Shown one piece after another: positions 34,193-44,306 of a DNA stretch of 64,000 bases; positions within the stretch are counted from its first letter, which is position 1; each line of letters begins with the position of its first letter. The stretch lies in NCBI RefSeq assembly GCF_001766415.1, contig NZ_MKXO01000001.1, positions 558,001-622,000 of the forward strand, in the 5' to 3' direction. The notes under the pieces were generated by a model. That model saw only the letters and a list, made by a program, of their open reading frames with translations. It was not told the origin of the DNA and did not search any database. The position numbers and the translations under genes are program-made. This stretch comes from Exiguobacterium aurantiacum. Lineage in GTDB: Bacteria; Bacillota; Bacilli; Exiguobacteriales; Exiguobacteriaceae.

Positions 34193-34633
34193 TCATGTCG
34201 CCATCCAACGGCCCGAAAGCTCTGTAATGACTTGCGTCGCAAAATTTTGGACCATCGTGTGCGACTGCTCCCCCGACATGCCTTTCAAGGCAAGCGGCGG
34301 AACGAATATGACCGGTAACTCGAACGCTTTGAAGCGAACGTCTGAAGAGATGAACAACACGTGGGCAAACCCGGCCGTCGTTGCTTTTGTCATGACTGCG
34401 CGTGCAAGTTCATACCCGGCCTCGACATCGAGATAGCTAAGCGTCGGATTCAGCATCGTCCGTCCAGACAGCTGTCGTTCGGTTTCAAGCGCCACCGCTT
34501 GGACGACCTCGTAGCTTTCGGCTTTACGCACCATCTCCTCATCAAACGCCAGTTCGACGAGTGGGACGATGAGCGTATCGACGTATTGGCGTTCGGTCAG
34601 CGATTTCAACGCATCCATGCCATCGAACCTCAT
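34193..34633 (-). CDS. ypiF: YpiF family protein (DUF2487)
   Basis: A 146-residue soluble protein starting MRFDGMDALKSLTERQYVDTLIVPLVEL, matching DUF2487 (YpiF), which sits just upstream of qcrA in many Bacillales. The function is unknown; its link to the bc complex is positional only. ATG 34633 is supported by AGGAGGAGG upstream; the longer frame to 34660 would place that site inside the gene. Confidence 0.85.
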   Translation of the reverse strand: MRFDGMDALKSLTERQYVDTLIVPLVELAFDEEMVRKAESYEVVQAVALETERQLSGRTMLNPTLSYLDVEAGYELARAVMTKATTAGFAHVLFISSDVRFKAFELPVIFVPPLALKGMSGEQSHTMVQNFATQVITELSGRWMAT

Positions 34634-34759
34634 CTTCCTCCTCCTCTCTTTAGAAGACATACATCATCATGTCCATTGTAGCGTACCTACATTCGCTTCC
34701 TCTCGAAAGTTATGAACGAAATGTGAAATTATTGTGTATTCCTACGTCATTAATATACC

Positions 34760-34799
34760 AAAAAACAAGCGCTTCCCATAACGGAAGCGCTTGTTTTTT
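34760..34799 (-). terminator. Terminator of ypiA-ypiB
   Basis: A 17-bp stem AAAAAACAAGCGCTTCC / GGAAGCGCTTGTTTTTT with a 6-base loop, starting right after the ypiB stop codon and ending in T on the minus strand. Confidence 0.92.
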
Positions 34800-35333
34800 C
34801 TAAAATAATTTCGATGCTCTCACTTGATGAAGTTTGCTCGTCAAATTACGAAACAGCTTCTCGTCCCGGCGATCAAGCGCCTCGTCGATCTCGACGAGCA
34901 GACGCTCTTCCTCGAACTGGGCGACCGATGCTCGAATGACCGTCTGGGCCGAGTTCGTCACTTCGTCTTTAATCTCGGCGACAGGCTCAAACGGATTGAG
35001 CTCGACGATGTCGATCCAACTCTCATCAATCATCATCCCTTGAAAGTTTAGTTCGACATAAATCGTCCCGTCGTGGAGCCGAATGTCATGGTACGCCTTT
35101 TCCGGATTGACCGTGATGAGGTCACCTCGTCGGTAACGGAACGGTTCCCCTTCGAAGCCGTACGCCGTCATGACGAGGCTGCGCGGTGAAACCGAGGCGT
35201 TCGTCACGAAATGAACGTTCCCAAGTTTTTCAGGATGTCTAAGCCAATAATCAATGATCCATTTGGCCTCTCGCTTACGAAGCGTATGATGAGCGAGGAA
35301 TCGCTTTAAAAAATTCTTTTTCCGCTCGACCAT
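34800..35333 (-). CDS. ypiB: UPF0302 protein YpiB with IDEAL domain
   Basis: A 177-residue protein. The UPF0302 domain covers about residues 5-115 (KNFLKRFLAHHTLRKREAKWIIDYWLRHPEKLGNVHFV...). A short C-terminal IDEAL-type motif follows: LLVEIDEALDRRDEKLFRNLTSKL (about residues 143-166). The family is linked in Bacillus to the aro/qcr region; molecular function is unknown. Confidence 0.85.
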   Translation of the reverse strand: MVERKKNFLKRFLAHHTLRKREAKWIIDYWLRHPEKLGNVHFVTNASVSPRSLVMTAYGFEGEPFRYRRGDLITVNPEKAYHDIRLHDGTIYVELNFQGMMIDESWIDIVELNPFEPVAEIKDEVTNSAQTVIRASVAQFEEERLLVEIDEALDRRDEKLFRNLTSKLHQVRASKLF

Positions 35334-35357
35334 ATGACCCCATCTCCTTTATATTGA

Positions 35358-36629
35358 TTAATCGCGATCCGTCAACAAGTCGATCCGCTCTTCAAGAATT
35401 TGGCGGTCGATCATATCCACGGTGAGCGCAAGCGTTTGCTCGAGCACACGCTGCGCCTTGTCACGCTGTCCTTCTTCTACCAATAGTGTAGCCCATTCAG
35501 TCGAAAATGACACGTCCTCTTTATAAACTTGTTCGATCGAGGTGTATAGATTGACGGCCTGCTCATAGTCCTCGAGTTCATAGGCGGCTTTCGCCTTGTA
35601 CCACGTCATGAGCGTCGACGTCGAGTGCTCCTCGAGCGCATCGATCGTCTCGAGCACGGCTTCCATGTCTCCCGCTTCGAACAAGATTGACAACAGCAGT
35701 TCGGTCGCTTGAAGCGATTCCGGGTTCAAGGCGAGCGCTTCGCGAAGTTCATTGACCGCTTCGTCTGTGCGGCCTTGCTTCAAGAACAGCTTCGCTTTGA
35801 CAGTGCGCAGCTCATCGTTATAGTCGTCACGGTCGATCCCTTGATCGATCACTTCGAGCGCTTCATCGATGCGACCGAGTTCCTCGAGCGCTTCCGTATA
35901 CGGCAAGTAAAGCGATGTAAAGTCAGGGTCCATCAAGCGGAGCTCTTCGAACTGTTTGATGGCGACCTCATCACGCCCGATACGGTGGGCCGTCATCGCA
36001 TGTCCGAACACGGTGTTCAGATTGCGGTTCTCTGTCTTCTCGAATTCATCGAGCGCTTCTTCGAACGAGCCGATCATCGTCAGTGCTTCGGCGTAATCGG
36101 CTTGATAGTCGAGCTCTTCGGGCAATCGCAAGTGCGGTAAGCGCGCATAGAGCGGTACCGCCTGTTCAAACGAACCGATCGAGGCGTATAGTTCGGCCAG
36201 CCCATAGACGAGAAGCGGCTCGTCTGGATTCGCCTGTAACGCTTCCATCAATTTTTTGACCGCGACTTCGTCAAGTCCTTGTGATTGATACAAATCAGCT
36301 AACAAGACGAGACTTCTCATGTGCGCCTCTTTGTCGCTCGCATCGATCGTTTCAAGGACGGCAATCGCTTCTTCTTCCCGGTCGCTGTCGAGATACGCTT
36401 CAGCGAGCGACAGCGCCACGTGCGGGTTGCCCGCGTAGTCGACATACAGTGCTGCTAGTAAATTCACAGCCCGGTCGGCGAGGCCAAGTTCGAGATACAA
36501 GTCGGCAATCGCCAACCGATCTTCGTCCGAGCCTTCTGTCTCAAGCGCTTCGAGGTGCGCCAAGGCGTGCTCGGTCTCGCCTTTTTCGAGCATCTCGATT
36601 ATATGGTTTAACACTGATTCGTCTAACAT
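35358..36629 (-). CDS. ypiA: Tetratricopeptide repeat protein YpiA
   Basis: A 423-residue all-helical TPR protein. About eleven to twelve 34-residue repeats are recognisable from alternating A/L/Y positions, for example ALAHLEALETEGSDEDRLAIADLYLELG and DEAVNELREALALNPESLQATELLLSILFEAGD. It is strongly acidic. Position downstream of aroA and upstream of ypiB matches B. subtilis ypiA. TPR proteins serve as protein-interaction scaffolds; no partner is known here. Confidence 0.88.
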   Translation of the reverse strand: MLDESVLNHIIEMLEKGETEHALAHLEALETEGSDEDRLAIADLYLELGLADRAVNLLAALYVDYAGNPHVALSLAEAYLDSDREEEAIAVLETIDASDKEAHMRSLVLLADLYQSQGLDEVAVKKLMEALQANPDEPLLVYGLAELYASIGSFEQAVPLYARLPHLRLPEELDYQADYAEALTMIGSFEEALDEFEKTENRNLNTVFGHAMTAHRIGRDEVAIKQFEELRLMDPDFTSLYLPYTEALEELGRIDEALEVIDQGIDRDDYNDELRTVKAKLFLKQGRTDEAVNELREALALNPESLQATELLLSILFEAGDMEAVLETIDALEEHSTSTLMTWYKAKAAYELEDYEQAVNLYTSIEQVYKEDVSFSTEWATLLVEEGQRDKAQRVLEQTLALTVDMIDRQILEERIDLLTDRD

Positions 36630-36664
36630 AATTAATTTCCTCCTACCACTTTCAGGTATTGCCG

Positions 36665-37915
36665 TTATTCTATCTCACGACCGAGCCGTTGTAAATCGTC
36701 ACGAAAATGAGGGTAACTGATTTCAGAGGCTTCGATCCCGTCAATGACGACGGGTTCGTCGATCAGTAAAGCTGCCACTTGTAGCATCATCGATAGACGA
36801 TGGTCCGAATGTGAGGACACATGACCAGCCTGAAGCCGGCTCGGGAAAACGCTGAACCCGTCTTCGGTCTCGCGGATATCGACACCGAGCGCCGCGAGTT
36901 CGCTCGCAACCGTCTTGATCCGATCGGTCTCTTTCACACGCAGTTCACCCGCATCCTTTACGACTGACGGGCTCGATGCCTGCGACGCGACGAGAGCGAA
37001 GAGCGGGAGTTCATCGATTTGTCGTGGGATTGCCTCGCCTTCGAGCGTCACCCCTCGAAGTTCGCTCGTCGTCACCGTCACATCTCCGACCGTCTCTTCT
37101 CCGAGGGGTCGCAGCCGAGTGATTTCGACGTTCGCCCCCATGCGCTCAAGTGTTCGTAAAAAGCCGATTCTCGTCTCGTTCAAACAGACGTCGGTCGTCG
37201 TCACACGGCTGTTTGGGACGATGGCGGCCCCAGCCCAGAAGAAAGCAGCCGACGACGGGTCGGCTGGCACGTCGACCGTCGCCCCGTCGAGGTGACTTGG
37301 CGATAGCCGGATCGTCCGCACGCCATCTTCGTTCGTGATCTCGACGCGTCCACCAAACAGTGGCAACATCCGTTCCGTATGGTCGCGTGACAGCATCGGT
37401 TCCCGGACAATCGTCGTCCCGTCAGCGCGAAGACCGGCCAATAGGACAGCCGACTTCACTTGCGCGCTCGCGACCGGTAACGTGTAATCAATCCCGCTCA
37501 AGCGCCGCCCCTTGATTCGAACAGGGGCGAATTCGCCGTCGATGTCGGCCCCCATCTGTCGAAGCGGTTCAGTGATGCGACGCATCGGCCGTTTCGAGAG
37601 CGAGTCGTCTCCGACGAGCGTGAACTCACCCGAGTACCCGGAGACGAGACCCGAGAGCAGGCGCATCGTCGTCCCCGAATTCCCGCAGTCAAGCGTGGCC
37701 GGAACGACTGACGCGACACCTTCGATCCGGAGCCGCTCGTCGAGTTCTTCGACGCTTGCCCCGAGACTACGGACCGCATCGATCGTCGAACGGCAATCTG
37801 CCCCAAGGAGCGGATTCATGACGACCGTCTCCCCGCTCGCTATCGCACCGAATAAGATCGCGCGGTGCGTGATCGACTTATCACTCGGTACGCGAATCAA
37901 TCCATTCAACCCCAT
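36665..37915 (-). CDS. aroA: EPSP synthase (3-phosphoshikimate 1-carboxyvinyltransferase)
   Basis: A 416-residue enzyme that transfers enolpyruvate from PEP to shikimate 3-phosphate. It shows VPSDKSITHRAILFGAIASGET near the start, LDCGNSGTTMRLLSGL, RPMRRITEPLRQMGADI and the C-terminal LRVKETDRIKTVASEL and SHSDHRLSMML. LDCGNSGTTMRL with S rather than the class I NAGTAMR marks a class II enzyme. ATG 37915 overlaps the aroB stop (TGATG) and has AAAGGG upstream. Confidence 0.95.
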   Translation of the reverse strand: MGLNGLIRVPSDKSITHRAILFGAIASGETVVMNPLLGADCRSTIDAVRSLGASVEELDERLRIEGVASVVPATLDCGNSGTTMRLLSGLVSGYSGEFTLVGDDSLSKRPMRRITEPLRQMGADIDGEFAPVRIKGRRLSGIDYTLPVASAQVKSAVLLAGLRADGTTIVREPMLSRDHTERMLPLFGGRVEITNEDGVRTIRLSPSHLDGATVDVPADPSSAAFFWAGAAIVPNSRVTTTDVCLNETRIGFLRTLERMGANVEITRLRPLGEETVGDVTVTTSELRGVTLEGEAIPRQIDELPLFALVASQASSPSVVKDAGELRVKETDRIKTVASELAALGVDIRETEDGFSVFPSRLQAGHVSSHSDHRLSMMLQVAALLIDEPVVIDGIEASEISYPHFRDDLQRLGREIE

Positions 37916-38964
37916 CAGAACCACCCTTTCAACTGTATGTATGCTTCAGCAAGCCGCTCGGACGGCACCGCCTCAACGGTAGCCGCTTCACCGAGCAACA
38001 CGAAACGGACTTGTCCATCCCGATTTTTCTTATCGAGCCCCATCACCGTCAAATACGTCTCGAACGGTTTCCATTCAACCGGGCTGACGCGGCGCGCCCG
38101 CATCCAAGCGGCGAGCTTACTGGCCCGATTCGTGTCTCCTCCGACGAGAAAGGCGTATACCATGCCGTACAGCACCGCCTCCCCGTGCGACAGCCGATAC
38201 CGTTCGACCGACTCTAAAGCGTGCCCGAACGTATGACCAAAATTGAGCCACGCCCGGACACCGTGTTCCCGTTCGTCTGCCTCGACGACGACACGTTTCA
38301 CTTCAATCCCGCGCGCAAGCCACATTTCCCAGTCTAGCGCACCACCGGACAACGCCTGAAACAGTTCGTCCTCGAATGAAGCAGTGAGGACGTAACGTGA
38401 CAAGTAAGCATGTTTAATCAACTCACCGAGCCCGCTCAAGACGTCACGATTGCTCAGCGTCTCGAGACGGGACACGTTATAATGCACACCGATCGGTTGA
38501 TAAAACGCACCGATCGCATTTTTAGACAACGGGTGGTTGACGGCGACTTTGCCACCGATCGCTGAATCATGGGCGAGCACCGTCGTCGGTACTTGGATGT
38601 AACGGACCCCTCGCATATACACACTCGCGAGAAAACCGGCCAAGTCCCCGATCATGCCCCCACCAAAAGCGACGACGAGCGTGTCGCGGTCACACCGTGC
38701 GGTCAACCCGTCTGTCACGAGGTTTTCAACGGTCTCGAGTGATTTCGAGCCGTCACCCGGCGTGACGACCGACCAAACGATCTGCGGATGAATGTCGGCT
38801 AGACGTTGTTTGAACACTTTACCGTGTAGCGCATCCACCGTCCGGTCTGTAATGACCCATACCGTCGAGCAGTCCGTGAAATAATCCACGCGGTCCAACC
38901 AGGCGTCGCTGTGCTCAATCGACACGTCATAAGGGACTGATGCGTCAACATGAATCGTCACCAC
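37915..38964 (-). CDS. aroB: 3-dehydroquinate synthase
   Basis: A 349-residue NAD- and zinc-dependent enzyme closing the first ring of the shikimate pathway. Motifs include [75 protein letters not shown] split over conserved blocks, and the zinc histidine in [12 protein letters not shown]. It overlaps both aroC and aroA by a few bases, so the three are coupled. GTG start. Confidence 0.95.
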   Translation of the reverse strand: MVTIHVDASVPYDVSIEHSDAWLDRVDYFTDCSTVWVITDRTVDALHGKVFKQRLADIHPQIVWSVVTPGDGSKSLETVENLVTDGLTARCDRDTLVVAFGGGMIGDLAGFLASVYMRGVRYIQVPTTVLAHDSAIGGKVAVNHPLSKNAIGAFYQPIGVHYNVSRLETLSNRDVLSGLGELIKHAYLSRYVLTASFEDELFQALSGGALDWEMWLARGIEVKRVVVEADEREHGVRAWLNFGHTFGHALESVERYRLSHGEAVLYGMVYAFLVGGDTNRASKLAAWMRARRVSPVEWKPFETYLTVMGLDKKNRDGQVRFVLLGEAATVEAVPSERLAEAYIQLKGWF

Positions 38965-40121
38965 GACCGGATTTCCTCACGATACGACTCGACCCGCGAC
39001 TGAATTCGTTTGACGGTGTCGTGTCCGAACGTCTCACACAATTCACGCGCGAGTTCGAACGCGACGACCGCCTCGACGACGAGTGACGCAGCCGGGACGG
39101 CACAAGCGTCACTTCGTTCGATTTGAGCGAGGAACGGCTGTTTCGTATCGATATCGACCGATTGCAGCGGTTTGTAGAGCGTCGGAATCGGCTTCATCAC
39201 GGCACTGCAGACGATCGGCATCCCGGTCGTCATCCCTCCTTCAAAACCGCCTAAATGGTTGCTCAGTCTCGTATACCCGGACTCGTCATAGGCGATCGGG
39301 TCCATTACTTCCGATCCTGGACGATACGCCATGTCAAATCCATCGCCAAAGGCAACCCCTTTGATGGCGTTGACGCTCATGACGGCGCGGGCGATGGCCG
39401 CATCGAGCTTGCGATCATATTGAACGTAAGAACCTAACCCTGGGATGACGCCATGCACTTCGGTGCAGACGACGCCACCGAGCGAATCCCCGGCCGCTTT
39501 CGCTTCATCAATCAAACGCATCATCGCTTCACCGGACGTTTCGTCAGTCGTGCGTACAGGTGACGCTTCGATGACGGTCCGAAGTTCTTCGAGTGCTGCG
39601 TAGTGCTTCGGCGCGGACTCGATGCCGCCGATCACTTTCACATAGCTAACGAGCGACATGCCGACTGCGTCGAGCAACTGCTTGCTGAGCGCACCGACAG
39701 CGACGCGGGCCGCCGTCTCCCGGGCACTCGAACGTTCGAGCACGTCCCGAAGGTCTCGGTGGTCATACTTGAGACCGCCGACAAGGTCAGCATGTCCCGG
39801 ACGAGGCCGCACGACCCGGCGCTTGATTTCAAACTCGTCGTCGACCGGCTCTGCCTGCATGACGTTCCGCCAATGCGCATGGTCTTTGTTTTCAATCCAA
39901 AACGAAACAGGGGCTCCGGTCGTCATCCCATGACGAACCCCAGCCCTCACCTCGATTTTGTCTGATTCAATTTGCATTCGGCGTCCACGGCCGTAGCCCG
40001 ACTGACGTTTCGCCAACTCGCTGTTGATTGCCTCGACGTCGACGCTTAAGCCGGCCGGGACTCCTTCGATGATGACGGTCAATCCCGGTCCGTGTGACTC
40101 TCCCGCTGTCAAATAACGCAT
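38958..40121 (-). CDS. aroC: Chorismate synthase
   Basis: A 387-residue FMN-dependent enzyme converting EPSP to chorismate. It carries [19 protein letters not shown] at the start, the histidine-containing [39 protein letters not shown] region, and the C-terminal signature [23 protein letters not shown] 40121 is supported by GAGGTGG five bases upstream. It starts 10 bases after cheR. Confidence 0.95.
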   Translation of the reverse strand: MRYLTAGESHGPGLTVIIEGVPAGLSVDVEAINSELAKRQSGYGRGRRMQIESDKIEVRAGVRHGMTTGAPVSFWIENKDHAHWRNVMQAEPVDDEFEIKRRVVRPRPGHADLVGGLKYDHRDLRDVLERSSARETAARVAVGALSKQLLDAVGMSLVSYVKVIGGIESAPKHYAALEELRTVIEASPVRTTDETSGEAMMRLIDEAKAAGDSLGGVVCTEVHGVIPGLGSYVQYDRKLDAAIARAVMSVNAIKGVAFGDGFDMAYRPGSEVMDPIAYDESGYTRLSNHLGGFEGGMTTGMPIVCSAVMKPIPTLYKPLQSVDIDTKQPFLAQIERSDACAVPAASLVVEAVVAFELARELCETFGHDTVKRIQSRVESYREEIRSW

Positions 40122-40131
40122 ATGCGCCACC

Positions 40132-40914
40132 TCACTCCTCAAATTTTTCGTAGAAGAAACTTTGTTTCATCTTGTATCCGTAACGCTTCGGCTGGAAGAT
40201 TTGTTCAGTCCCTCCGACGAAGAGGACCCCGCCCGGACGAAGCGAGCGGTGGAACGACTTGTACACTTTCTCTTTCGCCTCTTCCGTAAAGTAAATCAAA
40301 ACGTTTCTACAGACGATCAAGTCAAAGTTACGTTCGTAGACGTCAGCGAGCAAGTTGTGCTTTTTGAACGTCACGAGTTTTTTAATCTCGTCCGAGACAA
40401 AATAGTCGTCATCTCGACGGGTGAAATAACGATCTCGAAACTCAGGCGGCAAATCGACGAGCGCCCGTTCATGATACTTGCCTTGTTTCGCTTTTTCGAT
40501 CACCAAGTCATCTAGGTCAGTCGCTGTGATCGTGAACTGGGCGGGTGACAAATGCTTCGACAATAACATCGCAAGTGAATACGGTTCTTCTCCCGTCGAA
40601 CAAGCCGCGCTCCAGACCCGGAGTTTCCCTTGGCTTCTCCGAATGAGCTCAGGCAAAACGTCCGTCTCGAGCTGTTGCCAGCGGACCGGGTTTCGATAAA
40701 ACTCACTAACGTTGATCGTCATCCGGTCTAAAAATTCGTCGTACAAACCTCGGTCTGACTCCATCGCTTTAAAATACTCGATAAATGTGGCGTAGCCCTT
40801 CTTCTCGCGGAGCGCGACCATTCGTCTTTTCATTTGTGCCTCTTTGTATAAATTCAAGTCGATTCCAGACTTTAAATAAAACTTTTTTACGAAGATCGCA
40901 TAATCATTTATCAC
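40132..40914 (-). CDS. cheR: Chemotaxis protein methyltransferase CheR
   Basis: A 260-residue SAM-dependent methyltransferase that modifies glutamates of chemoreceptors. The N-terminal helical domain ([29 protein letters not shown]) precedes the SAM-binding domain with [18 protein letters not shown] (about residues 105-122), [19 protein letters not shown] and [15 protein letters not shown] 40914 has GAGG nine bases upstream. The position between ndk and aroC is the same as in B. subtilis, away from the main che cluster, and implies a motile organism. Confidence 0.93.
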   Translation of the reverse strand: MINDYAIFVKKFYLKSGIDLNLYKEAQMKRRMVALREKKGYATFIEYFKAMESDRGLYDEFLDRMTINVSEFYRNPVRWQQLETDVLPELIRRSQGKLRVWSAACSTGEEPYSLAMLLSKHLSPAQFTITATDLDDLVIEKAKQGKYHERALVDLPPEFRDRYFTRRDDDYFVSDEIKKLVTFKKHNLLADVYERNFDLIVCRNVLIYFTEEAKEKVYKSFHRSLRPGGVLFVGGTEQIFQPKRYGYKMKQSFFYEKFEE

Positions 40915-40990
40915 CAGTTCTAACCTCAATTCTTTCTCTTATCCTAGATCATGTCGTGTCCGAACATACGAAAGCGCTTTAATGCAAATA

Positions 40991-41020
40991 GAAAAAGGGA
41001 CAGGAGGCCCCGTCCCTTTT
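40991..41020 (-). terminator. Terminator of the hepS-menG-hepT-ndk run
   Basis: AAAAAGGGAC / GTCCCTTTT stem with a 10-base loop and a T run on the minus strand, just past the ndk stop. It separates ndk from cheR-aroCBA. Confidence 0.85.
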
Positions 41021-41027
41021 ATCGTCA

Positions 41028-41444
41028 TCAAACGTGTGATGTTTCAGTGGCGAACCAGAGCGATAATTCTCTCTCGGCACTTTCCACGCTGTCTGAACCA
41101 TGGATGACGTTTTGTGACATTGTCGAGGCCAAGTCGCCACGAATCGTTCCCGGCTGCGCGTCGAGTGGGTTCGTCTTGCCAATCATCAACCGAGACACGG
41201 CGACGACGTTCTCGCCTTCCCACTCCATCGCGACGACCGGACCTGACGTCAAGAATGCGACGAGTTCTCCAAAGAACGGTTTTTCCTTATGTTCCGCATA
41301 GTGCGATTCTGCAACCTCAACTGACGGCGTCAGCATTTCGAGACGGTTCAACGTGTACCCTTTGTTCTCGAAACGTGTGATGATTTCCCCAATCAAACCA
41401 CGCTTCACCCCGTCAGGTTTTACCATTAAAAATGTCTTTTCCAT
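41028..41444 (-). CDS. ndk: Nucleoside diphosphate kinase
   Basis: A 138-residue kinase that equalises NTP and dNTP pools by passing phosphate through an active-site histidine, here H115 in [16 protein letters not shown]. The start [22 protein letters not shown] and [22 protein letters not shown] are typical. Located after hepT as in Bacillus. Confidence 0.96.
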   Translation of the reverse strand: MEKTFLMVKPDGVKRGLIGEIITRFENKGYTLNRLEMLTPSVEVAESHYAEHKEKPFFGELVAFLTSGPVVAMEWEGENVVAVSRLMIGKTNPLDAQPGTIRGDLASTMSQNVIHGSDSVESAERELSLWFATETSHV

Positions 41445-41535
41445 ACCCCTAGTCCCCCTAAATCAATATGTGTACCATGTACTTTATCAGTTTACACGGT
41501 CATCTTCATTTTTGAAAGGGTTTACAAGGTGTGAA

Positions 41536-42498
41536 CTACCATTTTCGTTTGCCGATATATTCGGCAATCTCAATCAACGACCGTTTGTCTTGAATATCCG
41601 GCAGTGAATCGAGTCGCTGAATCGCTCGGTTCACGTAACGGTCGATCGTGCGTTGACTTCGTTCAAGCGTTCCGTTCCGTTGCACTTCGCGGACGAGCGT
41701 CCGGGTCATCTCATCGTTCGAGGCGTTCGTGACTTGCTGCAACCGCTCATAAAACACAGGATCTTCTGATGAATAGAAGAGCGGCAATGTTTTATGCCCA
41801 TGCTTCAAATCTTCACCGACGGGCTTACCGAGTTGAAAACTCTTCGCCGTGAAATCGAGCAAATCATCCGTCATCTGAAACGCCATCCCGATATCGTAGC
41901 CGAACAACCGAAGTTGTTTGACGACGTCAGGTGACGCCCCGGAGACGACGGCCCCGGCCGCGCAACTCGTCTCGATCAAGAGTGCCGTCTTCCGGGCGAT
42001 CCGGTCCAAGTACCGCTTCGGGGATTGCGCCCAGTCATATTGGTCTTGAATTTGATTGATCTCGCCGATACAGATCAGTTCCATCGTCTCCGCCATGATT
42101 TGCATCACTTCCGGGGAATCGACTTCGGACACGAGCCGAATCGCTTCCCCGAACAACGTATTACCGGTATACATGGCGACGCTCTCGTTATAACGTTCCA
42201 TCACGGTCGGTTTTCCGCGGCGCAGCGTCGCGTCATCGATCACATCATCGTGAACGAGCGACGCCATATGAATCAGCTCGAGGCTGGCCGCAACTTTCGT
42301 CAGACGGATATCATTCCCAGTCCCAAATCCGGCACTGAGCAATACGAACGCCGGACGGATCCGCTTCCCCCCGGCATCTAACAGTTGTTTCGATGCGGCT
42401 TCGATCACCGGATGCTCCGTGTGGACCCGCGTCGACAAAAACCGATCAATCTGTTCGATTTCTCGGTTCATGTGGCGATAAAGTCGCTTTAAAGACAT
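41536..42498 (-). CDS. hepT: Heptaprenyl diphosphate synthase component II
   Basis: A 320-residue trans-prenyltransferase, the catalytic large subunit that pairs with HepS to make the C35 side chain of menaquinone-7. The first aspartate-rich motif is DDVIDDATLRRGKPT (about residues 88-102), and the second is TDDLLDFT near 215. Four bases separate it from menG. Confidence 0.94.
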   Translation of the reverse strand: MSLKRLYRHMNREIEQIDRFLSTRVHTEHPVIEAASKQLLDAGGKRIRPAFVLLSAGFGTGNDIRLTKVAASLELIHMASLVHDDVIDDATLRRGKPTVMERYNESVAMYTGNTLFGEAIRLVSEVDSPEVMQIMAETMELICIGEINQIQDQYDWAQSPKRYLDRIARKTALLIETSCAAGAVVSGASPDVVKQLRLFGYDIGMAFQMTDDLLDFTAKSFQLGKPVGEDLKHGHKTLPLFYSSEDPVFYERLQQVTNASNDEMTRTLVREVQRNGTLERSQRTIDRYVNRAIQRLDSLPDIQDKRSLIEIAEYIGKRKW

Positions 42499-42501
42499 CG
42501 T

Positions 42502-43206
42502 TCACCACTTCTTTCCTAGGTGCATGGCGCACGCACCACCGGAAAACGCCTTGACTTCGACTTGCTCGAACCCGGCTTCTTCAAACATGCGCTTTAACGT
42601 CAACCGGTCGGGGAACTGATCCGTCGATTCTTGCAGCCACTTGTATTGATCATACGACCCGGCAAACACTTTGCCGAATAGCGGCATGACTGAACCAAAG
42701 TAAAATTTATAGAGCCCGCTGAATAGTGGTGCCGTCGGTTGGCTCGTCTCGAGACAGACCACGGTCCCGCCCGGTTTTAAGACGCGATGCATCTCCCGGA
42801 GGACCGTCATATAATCCGGTACGTTCCGAAGACCAAATCCGATCGTCACATAGTCGAATGAATGATCTCCGAACGGCAACTCCATCGCGTTCCCGTGAAT
42901 GAGTTCGATCATCGGATAATCAGCCACTTTCTCGTGTCCGACAGCGAGCATATTTTCAGAAAAATCGAGTCCTTTGACGACCCCGGTGTTTCCGGCCGCC
43001 TCGGCGAGTTGAATCGTCCAATCGGCCGTCCCGCAGCAAACGTCCAAACATTTTGCGCCGGGGAACACTTGCATGCGCCGCATTGTCGCTCTGCGCCACC
43101 ATTTATGCAGACGGAAACTGATGATCGAGTTCATCGTATCGTAGCTTGGCGAGATCGTTTGAAATACTTCATATACTTTTTGCTCTTTCTCTTTCGGTTG
43201 CAACAC
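42502..43206 (-). CDS. menG: Demethylmenaquinone methyltransferase
   Basis: A 234-residue SAM methyltransferase completing menaquinone synthesis. Family segments: [26 protein letters not shown], the SAM motif [49 protein letters not shown] 43206 is the likely start (AAAGGG six bases upstream); the product then has the length of B. subtilis MenH/UbiE. The longer frame up to 43425 overlaps hepS and is not supported. Confidence 0.94.
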   Translation of the reverse strand: MLQPKEKEQKVYEVFQTISPSYDTMNSIISFRLHKWWRRATMRRMQVFPGAKCLDVCCGTADWTIQLAEAAGNTGVVKGLDFSENMLAVGHEKVADYPMIELIHGNAMELPFGDHSFDYVTIGFGLRNVPDYMTVLREMHRVLKPGGTVVCLETSQPTAPLFSGLYKFYFGSVMPLFGKVFAGSYDQYKWLQESTDQFPDRLTLKRMFEEAGFEQVEVKAFSGGACAMHLGKKW

Positions 43207-43223
43207 GTAACACCCTTTCCGTT

Positions 43224-43796
43224 CTAAGCGACAGCATGCTCGAGTAGTGTCGATAGCTGTTCTCTTTTTTCTTGGCGCAGTTCTGTTGCCTTCTGTTCGA
43301 TGATTTCTTTCCCGTACGATGTCAAATAAGATTGACCTAGCAGTTCGGAAAACGTTTTGATTAATCCGAAGTTCGCTTCCATCCACGTCACAACAGCGAC
43401 GTCCGTCCCCAAGGCGAGTGTGCACTTCGCACCGTTCACAAGCTGCACGGTTCGACCGAAACGGTTGCTATAGTCCGCTGGAAACATCGCCAATATTTTA
43501 TAAAATTGAGCCGAGGCGTAATCTCCGGCGAGCACTTTAAGTTGCCGTTCAAGGGACCCGTTCGGGCACTCCTTCACTTGATCGTGCAGCTCGAGTGCTT
43601 GATGGGCAAAATAAGTCGCGAGCACGAGCTGTCGATGTTGATGCGATTCGAGTTCAATCATGTCGATCATCCAACGAAGTAAAGGCATGTCGACTGCGGG
43701 TACAATCTCGTGTCTCGTCAAATACGGATGAGTCATACGTTGTTCGATTTGACGAGCAAGGTCGGTGACAACGCTTTCGTTTGTCAACTGTTCCAT
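43224..43796 (-). CDS. hepS: Heptaprenyl diphosphate synthase component I
   Basis: A 190-residue small subunit of heptaprenyl diphosphate synthase (HEPPP_synt_1 family), with [39 protein letters not shown] and [15 protein letters not shown]. It is shorter than B. subtilis HepS (about 250 residues), mostly at the N-terminus. ATG 43796 follows GAGGGGGG by five bases; upstream frame to 44057 overlaps hbs and its terminator. Works with HepT, 18 bases upstream of menG. Confidence 0.88.
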   Translation of the reverse strand: MEQLTNESVVTDLARQIEQRMTHPYLTRHEIVPAVDMPLLRWMIDMIELESHQHRQLVLATYFAHQALELHDQVKECPNGSLERQLKVLAGDYASAQFYKILAMFPADYSNRFGRTVQLVNGAKCTLALGTDVAVVTWMEANFGLIKTFSELLGQSYLTSYGKEIIEQKATELRQEKREQLSTLLEHAVA

Positions 43797-43834
43797 GCTA
43801 TCCCCCCTCGTCCTCTTCGTTGTCATTCTGACAT

Positions 43835-43843
43835 AGTATAGCA
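43835..43843 (-). promoter_or_regulatory. Extended -10 promoter of hepS
   Basis: TGC-TATACT on the minus strand is an extended -10 element, about 39 bases upstream of the hepS start. No good -35 is present. A small palindrome TTCAC-GCCAT-GTGAA (43857-43871) lies upstream. Confidence 0.5.
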
Positions 43844-43885
43844 CATTTTTGTCACATTCACGCCATGTGAACTTGCTTTCAACTA

Positions 43886-43910
43886 CAAAAAAAGCCGCCT
43901 CTCGGCGACT
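43886..43910 (-). terminator. Terminator of hbs
   Basis: AGUCGCC-GAGA-GGCGGCU forms a 7-bp stem (one G-U pair) with a GAGA tetraloop, followed by seven U in the minus-strand RNA, just past the hbs stop. Confidence 0.88.
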
Positions 43911-43923
43911 TATGTATTGCTCA

Positions 43924-44199
43924 TTATTTGACCGCATCTTTAAGCGCTTTACCTGCTTTGAAGGCAGGAACTTTGCTTGCAGGGATTTCGATATCTTCTT
44001 TCGTACGTGGGTTGCGACCTTTACGGGCAGCACGTTCACGAACTTCAAAAGTACCAAAACCGATCAATTGAATTTTCTCACCGCTTTGGAGTGCTTCAGT
44101 GATTGATTCAAACGTTGCTTCTACGATTTTCGTTGCGTCTTTTTTAGACACATCTGCTTTCTCGACAACTGCGTTGATCAATTCAGTTTTGTTCATCAC
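43924..44199 (-). CDS. hbs: HU-type nucleoid protein (HBsu)
   Basis: A 91-residue HU protein that bends and compacts DNA. It begins [27 protein letters not shown] and has the DNA-binding arm signature [55 protein letters not shown] lies before the ATG, and a near-consensus promoter is upstream. In Bacillus, spoIVA lies just upstream and folE-mtrB just downstream of hbs; neither is here. Confidence 0.97.
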   Translation of the reverse strand: MMNKTELINAVVEKADVSKKDATKIVEATFESITEALQSGEKIQLIGFGTFEVRERAARKGRNPRTKEDIEIPASKVPAFKAGKALKDAVK

Positions 44200-44234
44200 G
44201 ATTCACCTCCTCTCACAGAGAGTTTACGGGATTA

Positions 44235-44263
44235 ATCATATCGTACAAACGTTGATATGACAA
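44235..44263 (-). promoter_or_regulatory. Promoter of hbs
   Basis: TTGTCA (44258-44263) and TATGAT (44235-44240) with 17 bases between them on the minus strand, each one mismatch from consensus, about 35 bases upstream of the hbs start. Confidence 0.75.
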
Positions 44264-44306
44264 CATTTTTTAAGCGAAAAGGTCATAAGCGGACACCTTG
44301 CTCGAC

